Assembly: GCA_964019055.1 (NCBI GenBank)
Contig: OZ025213.1
Coordinates: 620,001 to 684,000, forward strand
Origin: Anthopleura xanthogrammica
Taxonomy: Eukaryota > Cnidaria > Anthozoa > Actiniaria > Actiniidae
DNA: 64,000 bases
Direction of reading: 5' to 3'
Of this stretch, positions 39,401 to 49,147 are shown piece by piece (within the stretch, counting starts at the first letter, position 1; every line of letters begins with the position of its first letter). The notes under the pieces are model-generated. The model saw nothing but the letters and a program-made list of their open reading frames with translations. It had not been told where the DNA came from and searched no databases. Made by a program: the position numbers and the translations under genes.

Positions 39401-40245
39401 AATTCGTGGCCCAAAGGCTGGGCAGAGTTTTTGGGTAGAAGGGTGTCAATATGGCGGAAAGAGAGAAAGTAAGAAAAAAGAAATGAAGAGACTGAGAGGG
39501 AAGAGAGAGAAATCAATTATCAGAATCCCTACGTAACCTGAATTGCTGTTGTTTTTGTTTCAGAGGATATCATGTGGTTCAAACCAGTCGAACTGTTCAC
39601 CAAGTACGGTCGTCGAGGACACATCAAAGAACCCTTAGGTACGTCTTCAGGTTATCGGCTGATAATAACAACAACACTTTAATGATCTTTTAATGTGTAA
39701 CACATCCGGCAGATTCACACGCGCCCACTGGCAATCGAGTAAATATCTCTGGATAAAATATCTTTTCAATCCATAAGCTTTTTCTGAGTTGATAAACAAG
39801 GTGCATTCTGGTCTAGCTTGGGTACGAACGACACCATATAAGGCACGCCGAACAAAAGATGTTTGTACCGAAGCTAGACTACGACACTCCATGTTCACTT
39901 CGATCTCAGAAAAGACTAGAACGGCAGTAACTATTCTTAGAAGCGCACGATAATAAATCAGCACTTCCTTCCAGTGGTAATTGTCGGTGCTGTCACTAGA
40001 TCAATAGCTGTAGGCTGTCTGTTTACGTTATATTTTCTTCCGTAAATAGAATCATGTTATTTTTTTTTTCCCTTTTATTAGGCACTCATGGTCATATGAA
40101 ATGTGTTGTGGACGGTACACTCAAAGCGCAAGACACGATCTGTATGAATCTCTTCAAGAGAGTCTTCCCTAAATGGTCATACGAGCCCACAGTGCCCTTA
40201 CCAGCCATCCAGCAGACATACGATCCTGTTGCTATGGACACATAG
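22292..40245 (+). CDS. TSR1: TSR1, pre-40S ribosome maturation factor
   Basis: Twenty-four exons in phase: 22292-22394, 22531-22604, 22806-22892, 24098-24207, 24316-24394, 24908-25024, 25281-25351, 25715-25754, 26262-26489, 26677-26754, 27104-27260, 27804-28015, 32600-32629, 33051-33124, 35285-35377, 35464-35535, 35694-35766, 36596-36647, 36752-36873, 37427-37510, 38634-38736, 39184-39324, 39564-39638, 40082-40245. They total 812 residues; human TSR1 is 804. The product is a GTPase-like but non-catalytic relative of Bms1 that binds cytoplasmic pre-40S particles late in 18S rRNA maturation. Visible hallmarks: a basic N-terminus ([20 protein letters not shown]), an AARP2CN-type region in exon 9 ([20 protein letters not shown]), an acidic poly-Asp stretch (about residues 402-430), [20 protein letters not shown], and the C-terminal [18 protein letters not shown] with [11 protein letters not shown]. 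Exon 13 is only 30 bases. Intron 12 (4.6 kb) holds an antisense GPCR gene. Confidence 0.95.
23118..23285 (+). repeat. 21-bp minisatellite in TSR1 intron 3
   Basis: Eight near-perfect units of TTATATACCTTCTCACAG plus TTC, then a decayed ninth. The unit is a multiple of three, so repeat peptides appear in several frames but are not coding. Each unit contains a pyrimidine tract followed by CAG, which resembles a 3' splice site. Confidence 0.95.
23705..23830 (+). repeat. Dispersed repeat, copy 2
   Basis: Diverged copy of the sequence at 2255-2400, same orientation, lying in TSR1 intron 3. Shared blocks include GGACTATACAGG, GAAAGGGGTA and TTTGTGAGTTTTGGTATA. Confidence 0.6.
25925..26170 (-). mobile_element. 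tRNA-derived SINE in TSR1 intron 8
   Basis: Read on the minus strand, the 5' end resembles a tRNA gene. TGGCATAGCGG (complement of 26150-26160) fits a pol III A box and GGTTCAATTCTC (complement of 26106-26117) fits a B box, about 33 bases apart. A unique body follows (TTTTCTCTGGGTTCTCC, then AAATTCCAATTCGATCTGTG, then GGTTGTTTCAGGGTATTG). Related body sequences occur at 36940-37160, 55050-55310, 57120-57440 and 62060-62125. Confidence 0.65.
26826..27092 (+). repeat. (GAT/GAC)n array in TSR1 intron 10
   Basis: About 270 bases of imperfect GATGAT and GACGAC repeat, ending 11 bases before the splice acceptor of exon 11 (CCTTTTTTCAAAG). It creates spurious poly-Met, poly-His and poly-Ser frames. 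Confidence 0.95.
27564..27746. mobile_element. MITE-like palindromic element in TSR1 intron 11
   Basis: Ends GCAGTGCTTCTC and GAGAAACACTGC are complementary with one mismatch. The interior carries TCTATGACATTGCCTATGGA and its near complement around ACGTCATAGAAATGCC. A related element is at 28466-28655. Confidence 0.65.
28024..28215. repeat. Long imperfect palindrome just after TSR1 exon 12
   Basis: The outer arms pair ATATTGAAGTT...TAAGTAAGATTATA with TATAATCTTACTTA...ATTTCAATAT; the inner arms pair ACGTTTTCGGCTATGAAACC and GCCATCTTC with their complements. It starts nine bases after the exon 12 donor. The inner right arm contains a hammerhead-like core at 28128-28164. Confidence 0.75.
28466..28655. 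mobile_element. Diverged relative of the 27564-27746 element
   Basis: Shares TTCGCGACAAA, GACGTCAATCAAGGCGTTG and the CATGACATTTCATAGACG block (in complement) with 27564-27746. Terminal symmetry is poorer, so the boundaries are approximate. Confidence 0.5.
29462..30415 (-). CDS. Atypical class A GPCR nested antisense in TSR1 intron 12
   Basis: A single-exon gene of 317 residues starting at ATG 30415-30413. The N-terminus has several glycosylation sequons (NCS, NAT, NST). Class A features: [11 protein letters not shown] in TM1, [11 protein letters not shown] in TM2, [11 protein letters not shown] at the end of TM3, and seven hydrophobic segments. Two usual motifs are altered: TM6 lacks CWxP ([14 protein letters not shown]), and TM7 reads [14 protein letters not shown], so the Pro of NPxxY is displaced. 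ICL3 is short and basic ([12 protein letters not shown]). The ligand is unknown; it resembles the large sets of intronless cnidarian receptors loosely annotated as adenosine- or amine-like. The frame is intact, so it is probably functional. It lies wholly within a TSR1 intron on the opposite strand. TTTATT at 29287-29292 is a possible reverse-strand poly(A) signal. Confidence 0.9.
   Translation of the reverse strand: MNCSAATCNATTTSEDNFSVKPNSTTYSLSEYPVWYWTLRGIISFVTVVGNGLAIYLICSRKQLRKKESPNWLILSLAVADFLVGLFNVPSSIVCRYWFSCSYITYQFVNSLMDVVMIASVTNLCVLTLDRYVAVVHPFTYIFMCTKSRVRLLIIFAWFISFIKGIPYLVFKLTHYKNGLFVDSIIYMIIFTVVPNLLTVYAYTRILLVLRRHKVKIKEHEMQVAVNVETNPKGQKSQNSKAHNGAVAAVGILNIIFLSCNGFFQYYLTCKLIKGCVVSTNLRYATFLLRYFNSAPNFFVYALARKTFRDEIKHMFF
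33469..33720 (+). repeat. CAA/CAT-rich tandem array in TSR1 intron 14
   Basis: The unit, with CACTATAACATCGTTATCAA then (CAA)n, is repeated three times at about 33470, 33558 and 33667. Related CAT/CAA-rich sequence starts at about 33217. Noncoding. Confidence 0.85.
33731..34048. mobile_element. MITE-like element in TSR1 intron 14, copy 2 with internal duplication
   Basis: Related to 8539-8735: it has GTAGCAGTACTGTAGCAGTA and the same right end (TTTCCCACTCAT...CAGCTCT). It is longer because the right part (GGAAGCCATTTCAATG through TACGTGCTGTAAGTCAT) occurs twice, at about 33869 and 33959. Confidence 0.65.
35776..36513 (+). repeat. (ATC)n compound array in TSR1 intron 17
   Basis: About 740 bases of ATC repeats, regularly interrupted by ACCATTATCATTAATC, so it is a higher-order array of variable-length (ATC)n blocks. 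Some blocks carry GTC runs. Length is probably polymorphic. Confidence 0.95.
36940..37160 (+). mobile_element. Degenerate SINE copy in TSR1 intron 19
   Basis: TTGCGTAGTTGTAGTGCACT then CACCTCTCACC resembles the tRNA-like head of the 25925-26170 SINE, with a decayed B box (GGGCTCGGCACC). The AACCTAACAAGCTTAATTCC body and CGTGCCCTGACTTCAG follow. Boundaries are approximate. Confidence 0.5.
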
Positions 40246-41426
40246 AAGAAATCAAACATGAAAACAAGCTAAAACCTTTCACAACCTCCAAAATTTTATC
40301 CCCAGGAACATTTATAAAATTAATTTTATTATTTCTGTCAGTTTTGATGCTGAAATAAATCTTACTGAAACTATATGTCTGACCCAGTTCCTGTATTCTC
40401 ATAACTTCTTATCAAATAACATTCGTGATCGTGAAAATTTTTTTTTTTAATTTTCTTTACAATTCCATTTATTACTTTTTAAAATTAAGCTTAAAGCTTT
40501 TTTGATGATCGTATATCGCGTGAGTGTTGTCAGTGTTGCTATGACAATTCCATTCTTTTGTATACTTGTATCGTTTTTCTGGTTTTATTTTTATTTTTAT
40601 TTTTTAAATTTAGGCTTATTGTAAATCGGTGTCTTTCTTTCACACGTCGAAATACTTTCACAATAACATTATACCTTCCTCACGCACTTGAGATTAGGAA
40701 AATAAAATCCGGTAAATTGGTGTCAGACGCAAAATGGAAATTTTAAAACAGATGTTTCTGTCAAGAGTTGAAATTATAAAACCAGTGTTATACCAGAATC
40801 TATTTCCGCAGTGAGTTGAATTTGAAGCTTAAGGATCGGAAAGTAATTTGAAGTTGTCGTAAATATTGATATGTCGCGGGAACGAAATTTATTCACGCGA
40901 AGTGTCTGACTATTTTGTAAAGTACCATGTAATGAAAAAATATGTAGTGTATTGCATGGTATTTTTGCTCGTTCTCGAAGTCAAATATAATGCGGAAAGC
41001 TTACAAGGTAATTTAGATACATTAAAGATTGATGCTTAAAGTCTGGTATTCTCTTAGCAAATCTGACTGTCGCACAATTCTCGAACTCTAATTTGTCCTC
41101 AAGTTTGGGTCTCTATATTTAGTTATTAGTCTAGTGCTTCAGCGTTCGTCTATCCGAAAATTAAGTGACGTATGTGAGTGTCCTCTCGATATTGCCTTGG
41201 TTGGAGTTCCAGGAGATATGGGACTCGTGCACTTGATTGGTTCATGTCGACCCGGCGACCCGGGTGACAATATACCCCTCCAAGGAACAAAAGAAGGCTT
41301 ATTGACAAATGCACAAATATGAGAGTGCACAGAACCGTGAACAAAGAATATTCACAGCCAGGATTCGACCTGTCCCTAGTGGGAACCCTCTCTATTATGG
41401 TTTAGCTATTTTTTTCTTCATAAAGA
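40246..41426 (+). other. TSR1 3' flank and LHFPL 5' flank
   Basis: AATAAA at 40354-40359, 109 bases after the TSR1 stop, is a good poly(A) signal. The rest has no recognisable gene. A splice-acceptor-like TATTTTTTTCTTCATAAAG ends one base before the LHFPL ATG, so LHFPL probably has an upstream noncoding exon in or before this stretch. Confidence 0.6.
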
Positions 41427-44219
41427 ATGTCAAATACCGAGTCTCTTGAGCTTGAAGACCAACCACCCGATGCGAACGAAACAGCATCGTCACCTAACGG
41501 CGAAGAAAAAGCCAATTTTGGCAGCAGAATGGCTCGTCATGGCCGAACTAAACCATGGCATCGATCAAGAACTCGAAGTATTCTTGTCGTTTTGTGGACA
41601 ATATTTACTGTATGTCTAGGAATAATGGTCATCGTAATACTGGTACAACCACAATGGCTAGGAGGAGCGCCGAATAAGAATGGACAAATCGTGAATTTTG
41701 GACTGTATCGAAGTTGTTCTGAAAGTTGGCAAATGTGTTCTGCTGCTATGTCAGATTTCAGTAAAATTCCTTCGAATGCGTGGAAAGTGTCTACTCTTTT
41801 GGTTATCTTTTCGATATTTTCGACTTTTATTTCGATAATAATTATGGCTGTGTACTGGTTAAAATGTAAAGAAACCGCTGGATTTGGATTTCGATATGCA
41901 ACAGGCTTTCAAGTATTTACAGGTAAGTTAGACTGCTTTTAAAACTTCTAACTTCCCGGCTTATGTATTTTATCACTAGGACAGTTTTATTGTAGTATTA
42001 TCTTCGTAAAACTGTACTTCATGTTTTTTAAATAAATCCTGTTTTGACTTGACTCATAATGGTCTCATACGGAAATCAATCACCACGTACCGTCTGTTCT
42101 GAATATTTTATTTTATTCTAGTCTTTTCGATGGCGTTTCCTTCTTCTTTAAGCATCTTCCCGAAACTGCTGACTTCTTCTGCGTTTATTTTAAAATATGA
42201 AATCTGCTTTATTAAAGATTTATAATGTATTCTACGTTGAAGAACTTTTAGTTAAGCAGCTATAGTGTTTTCGAGTTTTGTTTTTATGCTAATATGCAAA
42301 TTTATAATGCTTTTTTAAAGATAAAGAATAAAATATCAGTCCTCGTTTTATTCCTCAGTGCTTTGCTTGCTTTCTACTAAAGCGATTAATAAACCTATTT
42401 TATAAGAGAATTTCCACACAATCTGAAGATTAAACACGGGATTTAGTTCAGTTCAGTTAGTGCTATTTTTCATTTTTTTAATTAGTCTGGTACTTGAATT
42501 CAACTATATATGTTTTACTATTACCCCAATTATAAACTCGAGACATTTATAATATTTTCATTCCCAAAGATTTTAAGAAACGGGAAATATTTCAAATGCA
42601 CAGGAAGTGAGCATATACTGAAGTGTCAAACCATTTACCCAATTTAGGAATACTTATTCCAAAGAATAGCACTTAGATGTCGTAAAGTGAATTTCAATCT
42701 CACGAATGTAAACACACCTTGGACATACCTAGTGTTCTATTTGTAATTCTATAACAGCAAACAAACAATACTAGTCATAGTTTTAGTTATATTGTAATAG
42801 GAATATGCTTGTTGCGATGGAATTAAAACGATCGTTCAGGAACATGTTTTCGTATTAAACACCAAGATTGCTCTCCGCTCGATGGCGTTTGTCAGTGGGG
42901 CAACTTTCTCATAGAACAAAACTCGGCCTAAATTCCTTATTTTAGTTGTCTTAGTGAACTATTTATTTGTAATTAAGTAAAAAGGACTTGACGTTGGTAT
43001 ATATTTGTACAACATATATCTCGTTGTCGTGGTAAGTTTGACATATATAATTATCGTTGCTGATGACGTCATTGGTGCCTAACTAGCGGTTCAATTTAGG
43101 GTCTAGTCGTTCGAACATTTAATTGATTTCCCCTGAAGCATTGTCTTGATTTATTTGAAGGATAATAGGGAATTAAAATAAAAAAGTTTTTTGTGTATAT
43201 TAGCTACTAATGATGGTGAGGGATTCAATGACAAAGGGACAGCGAATTGGCTTTAAGAACCGACCTTGGATCGATCAAGTTTTAAAAGCTAATCCGAGTG
43301 CGTGCACGAGCACCTTGAAGTCAAATCAATCTGTAATTATACAACCCAAAAGTAATGAGTCACTATGCCTGGCAAATAAAGCCCATATTCAAAACTTCTT
43401 TTCACTGCAGTTCATTTGCATTATGTATTGTAGCCATCGTATGTCAGTACGTGGTTTATTGCATCATTTCTTGTGTAGAATGATCTGAATGACTGTTGAT
43501 CATAGTTGGGGTTGTATGACGCCCCCACAATTCCTCAAGAATGACGATTAAATACAAAATAGTTAAATAATAATAACTATGAGTACGATTAGACTGCTGT
43601 TTTATTCTTCTTTTTTCTTTATTATATATGTAGACTTTTCGTATTAGTGTTATTATATTTTTCTTGTTCTGCATACTTGCATACTTTATTAAGCTTCTTT
43701 TTATAATAATTATAATAATAATATTAATAATACTGAATAACTTTATGAACGTCTCAAATGTACTAGCCAGGCCTATAGGTACCCTACTATTCGGAGATCT
43801 TTTTAATTCCTTACTTGGATTTCTTCTCCCTTCCGATCCCATCACGTTTCTAGTGGCATAACTCACTCAGTCGTATTTTTTTAAACGATCTCTTTTTCTT
43901 CCCAGGTTTCTGCCTTCTCTTGACATGCTTCATATATCCCGGTGGATGGGATGTTCCTGAAGTCAAAGCAATCTGTGGTCAAAATGCCGCCTCGTACAAA
44001 ACAGGCAACTGTGAAGTCCGGTGGGCTTTCGGGATTGCTATCATAGCAATGTTCGATGCTTTTATCCTGGCTCTCCTTTCTTATTTTTTTATCGAGCAAA
44101 AAGTGGTTTCCAGGCCGCTGGATCCAGGCAGAGGACATTCTAAACAAATGAATGGAAACGCCGTGCCTACGCAACAACCAAACGGCATTGTAGAAGAGGA
44201 AGAAAACACATCATTGTAA
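41427..44219 (+). CDS. LHFPL-family tetraspan membrane protein
   Basis: Two coding exons, 41427-41922 and 43906-44219, joined in phase 1, give 269 residues. Four membrane spans are clear: ILVVLWTIFTVCLGIMVIVI, VSTLLVIFSIFSTFISIIIM, a third crossing the exon junction (TGFCLLLTCFIYPGGWDVPE), and WAFGIAIIAMFDAFILALLS. The GGWD after TM3, the NCEVRWAF before TM4 and the large first extracellular loop with paired Cys (YRSCSESWQMCSA) fit the lipoma HMGIC fusion partner-like family. Vertebrate members LHFPL3/4/5 are auxiliary subunits of ion channel and receptor complexes such as GABA-A receptors and hair-cell mechanotransduction channels. Which vertebrate paralogue is closest cannot be told here. 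Exon 2 lies inside a tandem duplication and has a second copy at 46455-46768. Confidence 0.9.
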
Positions 44220-45336
44220 ACTGTAAATATTCACATATATAAAACAAGCTCCTATATGATTTAGTTCTTAAAACTTGAAGAAATAGAATGAATGAAGGAA
44301 GAAATGAGAGAATGGGAATGGGAGAGAATAAATGAAACTGCAAGAAAGATATATTTCATAGAAACCAAAACACACGTGGAAAGAAATGCAGTCGGGCCGG
44401 GTCGCCCTGCAATGCACGGCAACCACACCTAATTAATTATTTAAGCATTTTGATGTCATTTAGACGTTAGTATATCAAGAAACAGCATTTTTGCACATGC
44501 AACAAGAATTATTAAGAGAAACTGAAATAAGTTAAAGTTGAATTATGGCAGGCAGTGGAGTGCAAGCTGGTCAGTTTGCGCATCTTGATCGCGGTCTCGA
44601 ACCTCCCTGCATGCCACAAAAACTAATTGCCATGAAAAGTTTATTGTCATATAAATTGAATGCAAGACAAACCAATGAAGATTTAATGCATTGCGGAACC
44701 CCAAATGTAAAATATGTCGTGCATCCTTAGCAAAAATTATGCCGAAAGGATACAATCGTAGTTGACAAAATGTACATCATCCTCGAGGTAGATCGATCTT
44801 GGATTTGTATATTTCTGAAATTAGATTTTACTATCCATAATGCATTTTGGTCGTGGTTTGTTGTCTTGCACACTACATGAATAAACCTGTTTTAAGGTAA
44901 CATATTCTAGTATACATATAATTTACTCAAGGTAGAGTGATGCATGTTTATAGTTGCATGGTCGCATTATTATTACCACATTTCGCGCGCACGTTGCGCA
45001 AATCTTGTCGTTGTGAAGTCGATGGTAATCAATCTCACTGAACACAGCTTCAGGTACCATTAGACTTATATACCTTTTGCAGTCAAGACGTCTAGCCTGC
45101 GTTTTTGGCTCCTGTCAATCAAATTTCCAACGGTCTGAGTTAGGAATTTTTGATTGGCGGAAGCAAGAAACCCAGACGTGTTGAACTGTTGTGGTCTCGT
45201 AATTAATAAACATGGGAATAAGTGCGTACATCGATCACTTACTTTGCACTCACTCCACCGGGACAATCTAGAATAACTTAATGTTGATAACACCACATAT
45301 TATTCACCTCAGTCATCACTAGTTTTAGATAGTACA
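42788..45336 (+). repeat. 2549-bp tandem duplication, copy A
   Basis: Starts at TATATTGTAATAGG within LHFPL intron 1 and ends at GATAGTACA. It carries the end of the intron, coding exon 2, the 3' UTR and flanking DNA. All reading frames compared between the copies are identical. Confidence 0.95.
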
Positions 45337-47885
45337 TATATTGTAATAGGAATATGCTTGTTGCGATGGAATTAAAACGATCGTTCAGGAACATGTTTTC
45401 GTATTAAACACCAAGATTGCTCTCCGCTCGATGGCGTTTGTCAGTGGGGCAACTTTCTCATAGAACAAAACTCGGCCTAAATTCCTTATTTTAGTTGTCT
45501 TAGTGAACTATTTATTTGTAATTAAGTAAAAAGGACTTGACGTTGGTATATATTTGTACAACATATATCTCGTTGTCGTGGTAAGTTTGACATATATAAT
45601 TATCGTTGCTGATGACGTCATTGGTGCCTAACTAGCGGTTCAATTTAGGGTCTAGTCGTTCGAACATTTAATTGATTTCCCCTGAAGCATTGTCTTGATT
45701 TATTTGAAGGATAATAGGGAATTAAAATAAAAAAGTTTTTTGTGTATATTAGCTACTAATGATGGTGAGGGATTCAATGACAAAGGGACAGCGAATTGGC
45801 TTTAAGAACCGACCTTGGATCGATCAAGTTTTAAAAGCTAATCCGAGTGCGTGCACGAGCACCTTGAAGTCAAATCAATCTGTAATTATACAACCCAAAA
45901 GTAATGAGTCACTATGCCTGGCAAATAAAGCCCATATTCAAAACTTCTTTTCACTGCAGTTCATTTGCATTATGTATTGTAGCCATCGTATGTCAGTACG
46001 TGGTTTATTGCATCATTTCTTGTGTAGAATGATCTGAATGACTGTTGATCATAGTTGGGGTTGTATGACGCCCCCACAATTCCTCAAGAATGACGATTAA
46101 ATACAAAATAGTTAAATAATAATAACTATGAGTACGATTAGACTGCTGTTTTATTCTTCTTTTTTCTTTATTATATATGTAGACTTTTCGTATTAGTGTT
46201 ATTATATTTTTCTTGTTCTGCATACTTGCATACTTTATTAAGCTTCTTTTTATAATAATTATAATAATAATATTAATAATACTGAATAACTTTATGAACG
46301 TCTCAAATGTACTAGCCAGGCCTATAGGTACCCTACTATTCGGAGATCTTTTTAATTCCTTACTTGGATTTCTTCTCCCTTCCGATCCCATCACGTTTCT
46401 AGTGGCATAACTCACTCAGTCGTATTTTTTTAAACGATCTCTTTTTCTTCCCAGGTTTCTGCCTTCTCTTGACATGCTTCATATATCCCGGTGGATGGGA
46501 TGTTCCTGAAGTCAAAGCAATCTGTGGTCAAAATGCCGCCTCGTACAAAACAGGCAACTGTGAAGTCCGGTGGGCTTTCGGGATTGCTATCATAGCAATG
46601 TTCGATGCTTTTATCCTGGCTCTCCTTTCTTATTTTTTTATCGAGCAAAAAGTGGTTTCCAGGCCGCTGGATCCAGGCAGAGGACATTCTAAACAAATGA
46701 ATGGAAACGCCGTGCCTACGCAACAACCAAACGGCATTGTAGAAGAGGAAGAAAACACATCATTGTAAACTGTAAATATTCACATATATAAAACAAGCTC
46801 CTATATGATTTAGTTCTTAAAACTTGAAGAAATAGAATGAATGAAGGAAGAAATGAGAGAATGGGAATGGGAGAGAATAAATGAAACTGCAAGAAAGATA
46901 TATTTCATAGAAACCAAAACACACGTGGAAAGAAATGCAGTCGGGCCGGGTCGCCCTGCAATGCACGGCAACCACACCTAATTAATTATTTAAGCATTTT
47001 GATGTCATTTAGACGTTAGTATATCAAGAAACAGCATTTTTGCACATGCAACAAGAATTATTAAGAGAAACTGAAATAAGTTAAAGTTGAATTATGGCAG
47101 GCAGTGGAGTGCAAGCTGGTCAGTTTGCGCATCTTGATCGCGGTCTCGAACCTCCCTGCATGCCACAAAAACTAATTGCCATGAAAAGTTTATTGTCATA
47201 TAAATTGAATGCAAGACAAACCAATGAAGATTTAATGCATTGCGGAACCCCAAATGTAAAATATGTCGTGCATCCTTAGCAAAAATTATGCCGAAAGGAT
47301 ACAATCGTAGTTGACAAAATGTACATCATCCTCGAGGTAGATCGATCTTGGATTTGTATATTTCTGAAATTAGATTTTACTATCCATAATGCATTTTGGT
47401 CGTGGTTTGTTGTCTTGCACACTACATGAATAAACCTGTTTTAAGGTAACATATTCTAGTATACATATAATTTACTCAAGGTAGAGTGATGCATGTTTAT
47501 AGTTGCATGGTCGCATTATTATTACCACATTTCGCGCGCACGTTGCGCAAATCTTGTCGTTGTGAAGTCGATGGTAATCAATCTCACTGAACACAGCTTC
47601 AGGTACCATTAGACTTATATACCTTTTGCAGTCAAGACGTCTAGCCTGCGTTTTTGGCTCCTGTCAATCAAATTTCCAACGGTCTGAGTTAGGAATTTTT
47701 GATTGGCGGAAGCAAGAAACCCAGACGTGTTGAACTGTTGTGGTCTCGTAATTAATAAACATGGGAATAAGTGCGTACATCGATCACTTACTTTGCACTC
47801 ACTCCACCGGGACAATCTAGAATAACTTAATGTTGATAACACCACATATTATTCACCTCAGTCATCACTAGTTTTAGATAGTACA
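45337..47885 (+). repeat. 2549-bp tandem duplication, copy B
   Basis: Follows copy A directly, at a constant offset of 2549 bases. No difference was noticed in the lines compared by eye. It ends at GATAGTACA before unique AAATGAAATC. Either a very recent real duplication or an assembly artefact from two haplotypes or overlapping contigs. Confidence 0.95.
46455..46768 (+). pseudogene. Second copy of LHFPL terminal coding exon
   Basis: Identical in translation to exon 2 at 43906-44219, with the same acceptor (TTCTTCCCAG), frame and stop. It lacks its own first exon. It could serve as an alternative last exon for the gene upstream (yielding the same protein with a longer intron), be unused, or not exist if the duplication is an assembly error. 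Confidence 0.8.
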
Positions 47886-49147
47886 AAATGAAATCATAAC
47901 AAATTTAAAACATAGAGCTCAAATGAACCCTTCTCAAAATTATCGTGAATGAGGCTAACATCATGAAAACACCAAAGAAATCACACTTTTTGTCAATGGA
48001 ATTAATTTATGTTGCTTCTTCGTACTGATATTTTTCCATGTTAGCCCAGCTCAGCCCATCTCGCATTCAAGATAATTTTGAGAAGGATCCATTATGCTTT
48101 TTAAGCAAATAAAAAGAATATTGTTTAAAAATATTGTCTTTATAGAAGTTGCTAAACAAACTCAGTAAAAAGTCAAACTGCCGGAAAAGGTCACCTTTTG
48201 TAATAGTTTTGTATGACAATTCCTAAGTATTGTATGATTGGGACGCATGTACAGTCAGCAGGAACTGATTGCACTACATAACTACATAACTACTCAATGA
48301 CGGTGGTTTTGTAATTTAAAGTACTTAATTAGTAATGTAGATGAATATATATGGAAAACTTGAACAAATTGTTTCGTGTATTGCTTGATTATGGGGAACA
48401 TCTATGGGTAGCGCAATATCGTGAGCGCGCGTCGAGCTCGTGCGGATGCAGGTTTTTTAAGTTTCCTCTTCGCCAAATTTATCTGTCTAAAAGTTCTGAC
48501 GTCTGGCAGGGATCAGAAATTATTTCTTGAGAATTTTTTGTTGATGGTTTATTTTTAGGACCATACCACCTCCAGACGTAATGCTAGGCGCAGTATGCTA
48601 GGGTGAAGGATTTTCCGGTTACGGCTATGCCGGAGATTTCGGCCCCGACACCCCGTCCCTGGATTCTTTACGATGGCCGAGGAGGGTCACAAAATTCATT
48701 TACTTGAATTAGATTCTTAGAGGATGATTAAAAACTCCTTGCTATAACCAGGAAGCCTAGCGCCTATTATGGTGGCTACATACCCAGCATGCACTAAGGA
48801 CAAAATCCTATAAGAACCGAGAGGTCCTGGTAAAGAGCACATTTTCAAGATGGCGGTCGAACTAGAATTTTGTGCAACTCTTTAAAATTCTTCAAATTTT
48901 AAAATATTTCAAGCATATTAATCGAATATTTTAGCTATAAAATCGATATCTTTGAGTGATAAAGGGTTTCCTGTGATAATCCGTAGCTTATAGTGTGTTT
49001 TTAGTGCTTTAATTGTCGGATACCCTTGGACCTTGGTTGCACGTGTGTCTTCAATCTTTTCCGATCCAGCGAAAAAAGAAAAGAAAAGGAGACTCTGAAG
49101 GCAGGGAATCTTCAACATCAACATTTGGTAATAAAGATATTATAGAT
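47886..49147. other. Intergenic region before NOL8
   Basis: Around 47925-48092 an imperfect inverted repeat (CCTTCTCAAAATTATC and its complement GATAATTTTGAGAAGG) suggests another small MITE. AAGATGGCGG at 48847-48856 and CACGTG at 49040-49045 mark the likely NOL8 promoter or 5' UTR. The ATG inside AAGATGGCGG opens an 11-codon frame ending TTTAA, a possible upstream ORF. No other gene was recognised. Confidence 0.5.
49040..49045. promoter_or_regulatory. CACGTG E-box near NOL8 start
   Basis: Perfect E-box 102 bases before the chosen NOL8 start codon and about 190 bases after an AAGATGGCGG element. It parallels the arrangement at TSR1, another ribosome biogenesis gene in this window. Confidence 0.45.

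Noticed and set aside
43456..43866. 136-codon minus-strand frame, repeated at 46005-46415
   Set aside because: Lies in the LHFPL intron, has a poly-Ile stretch from an AT-rich run, shows no recognised motif, and its second copy is due only to the tandem duplication.
49013..49147. N-terminal extension of NOL8 upstream of the RRM
   Set aside because: The frame begins at TTG and has no ATG; it includes likely 5' UTR and a possible splice acceptor, and family members start just before the RRM.
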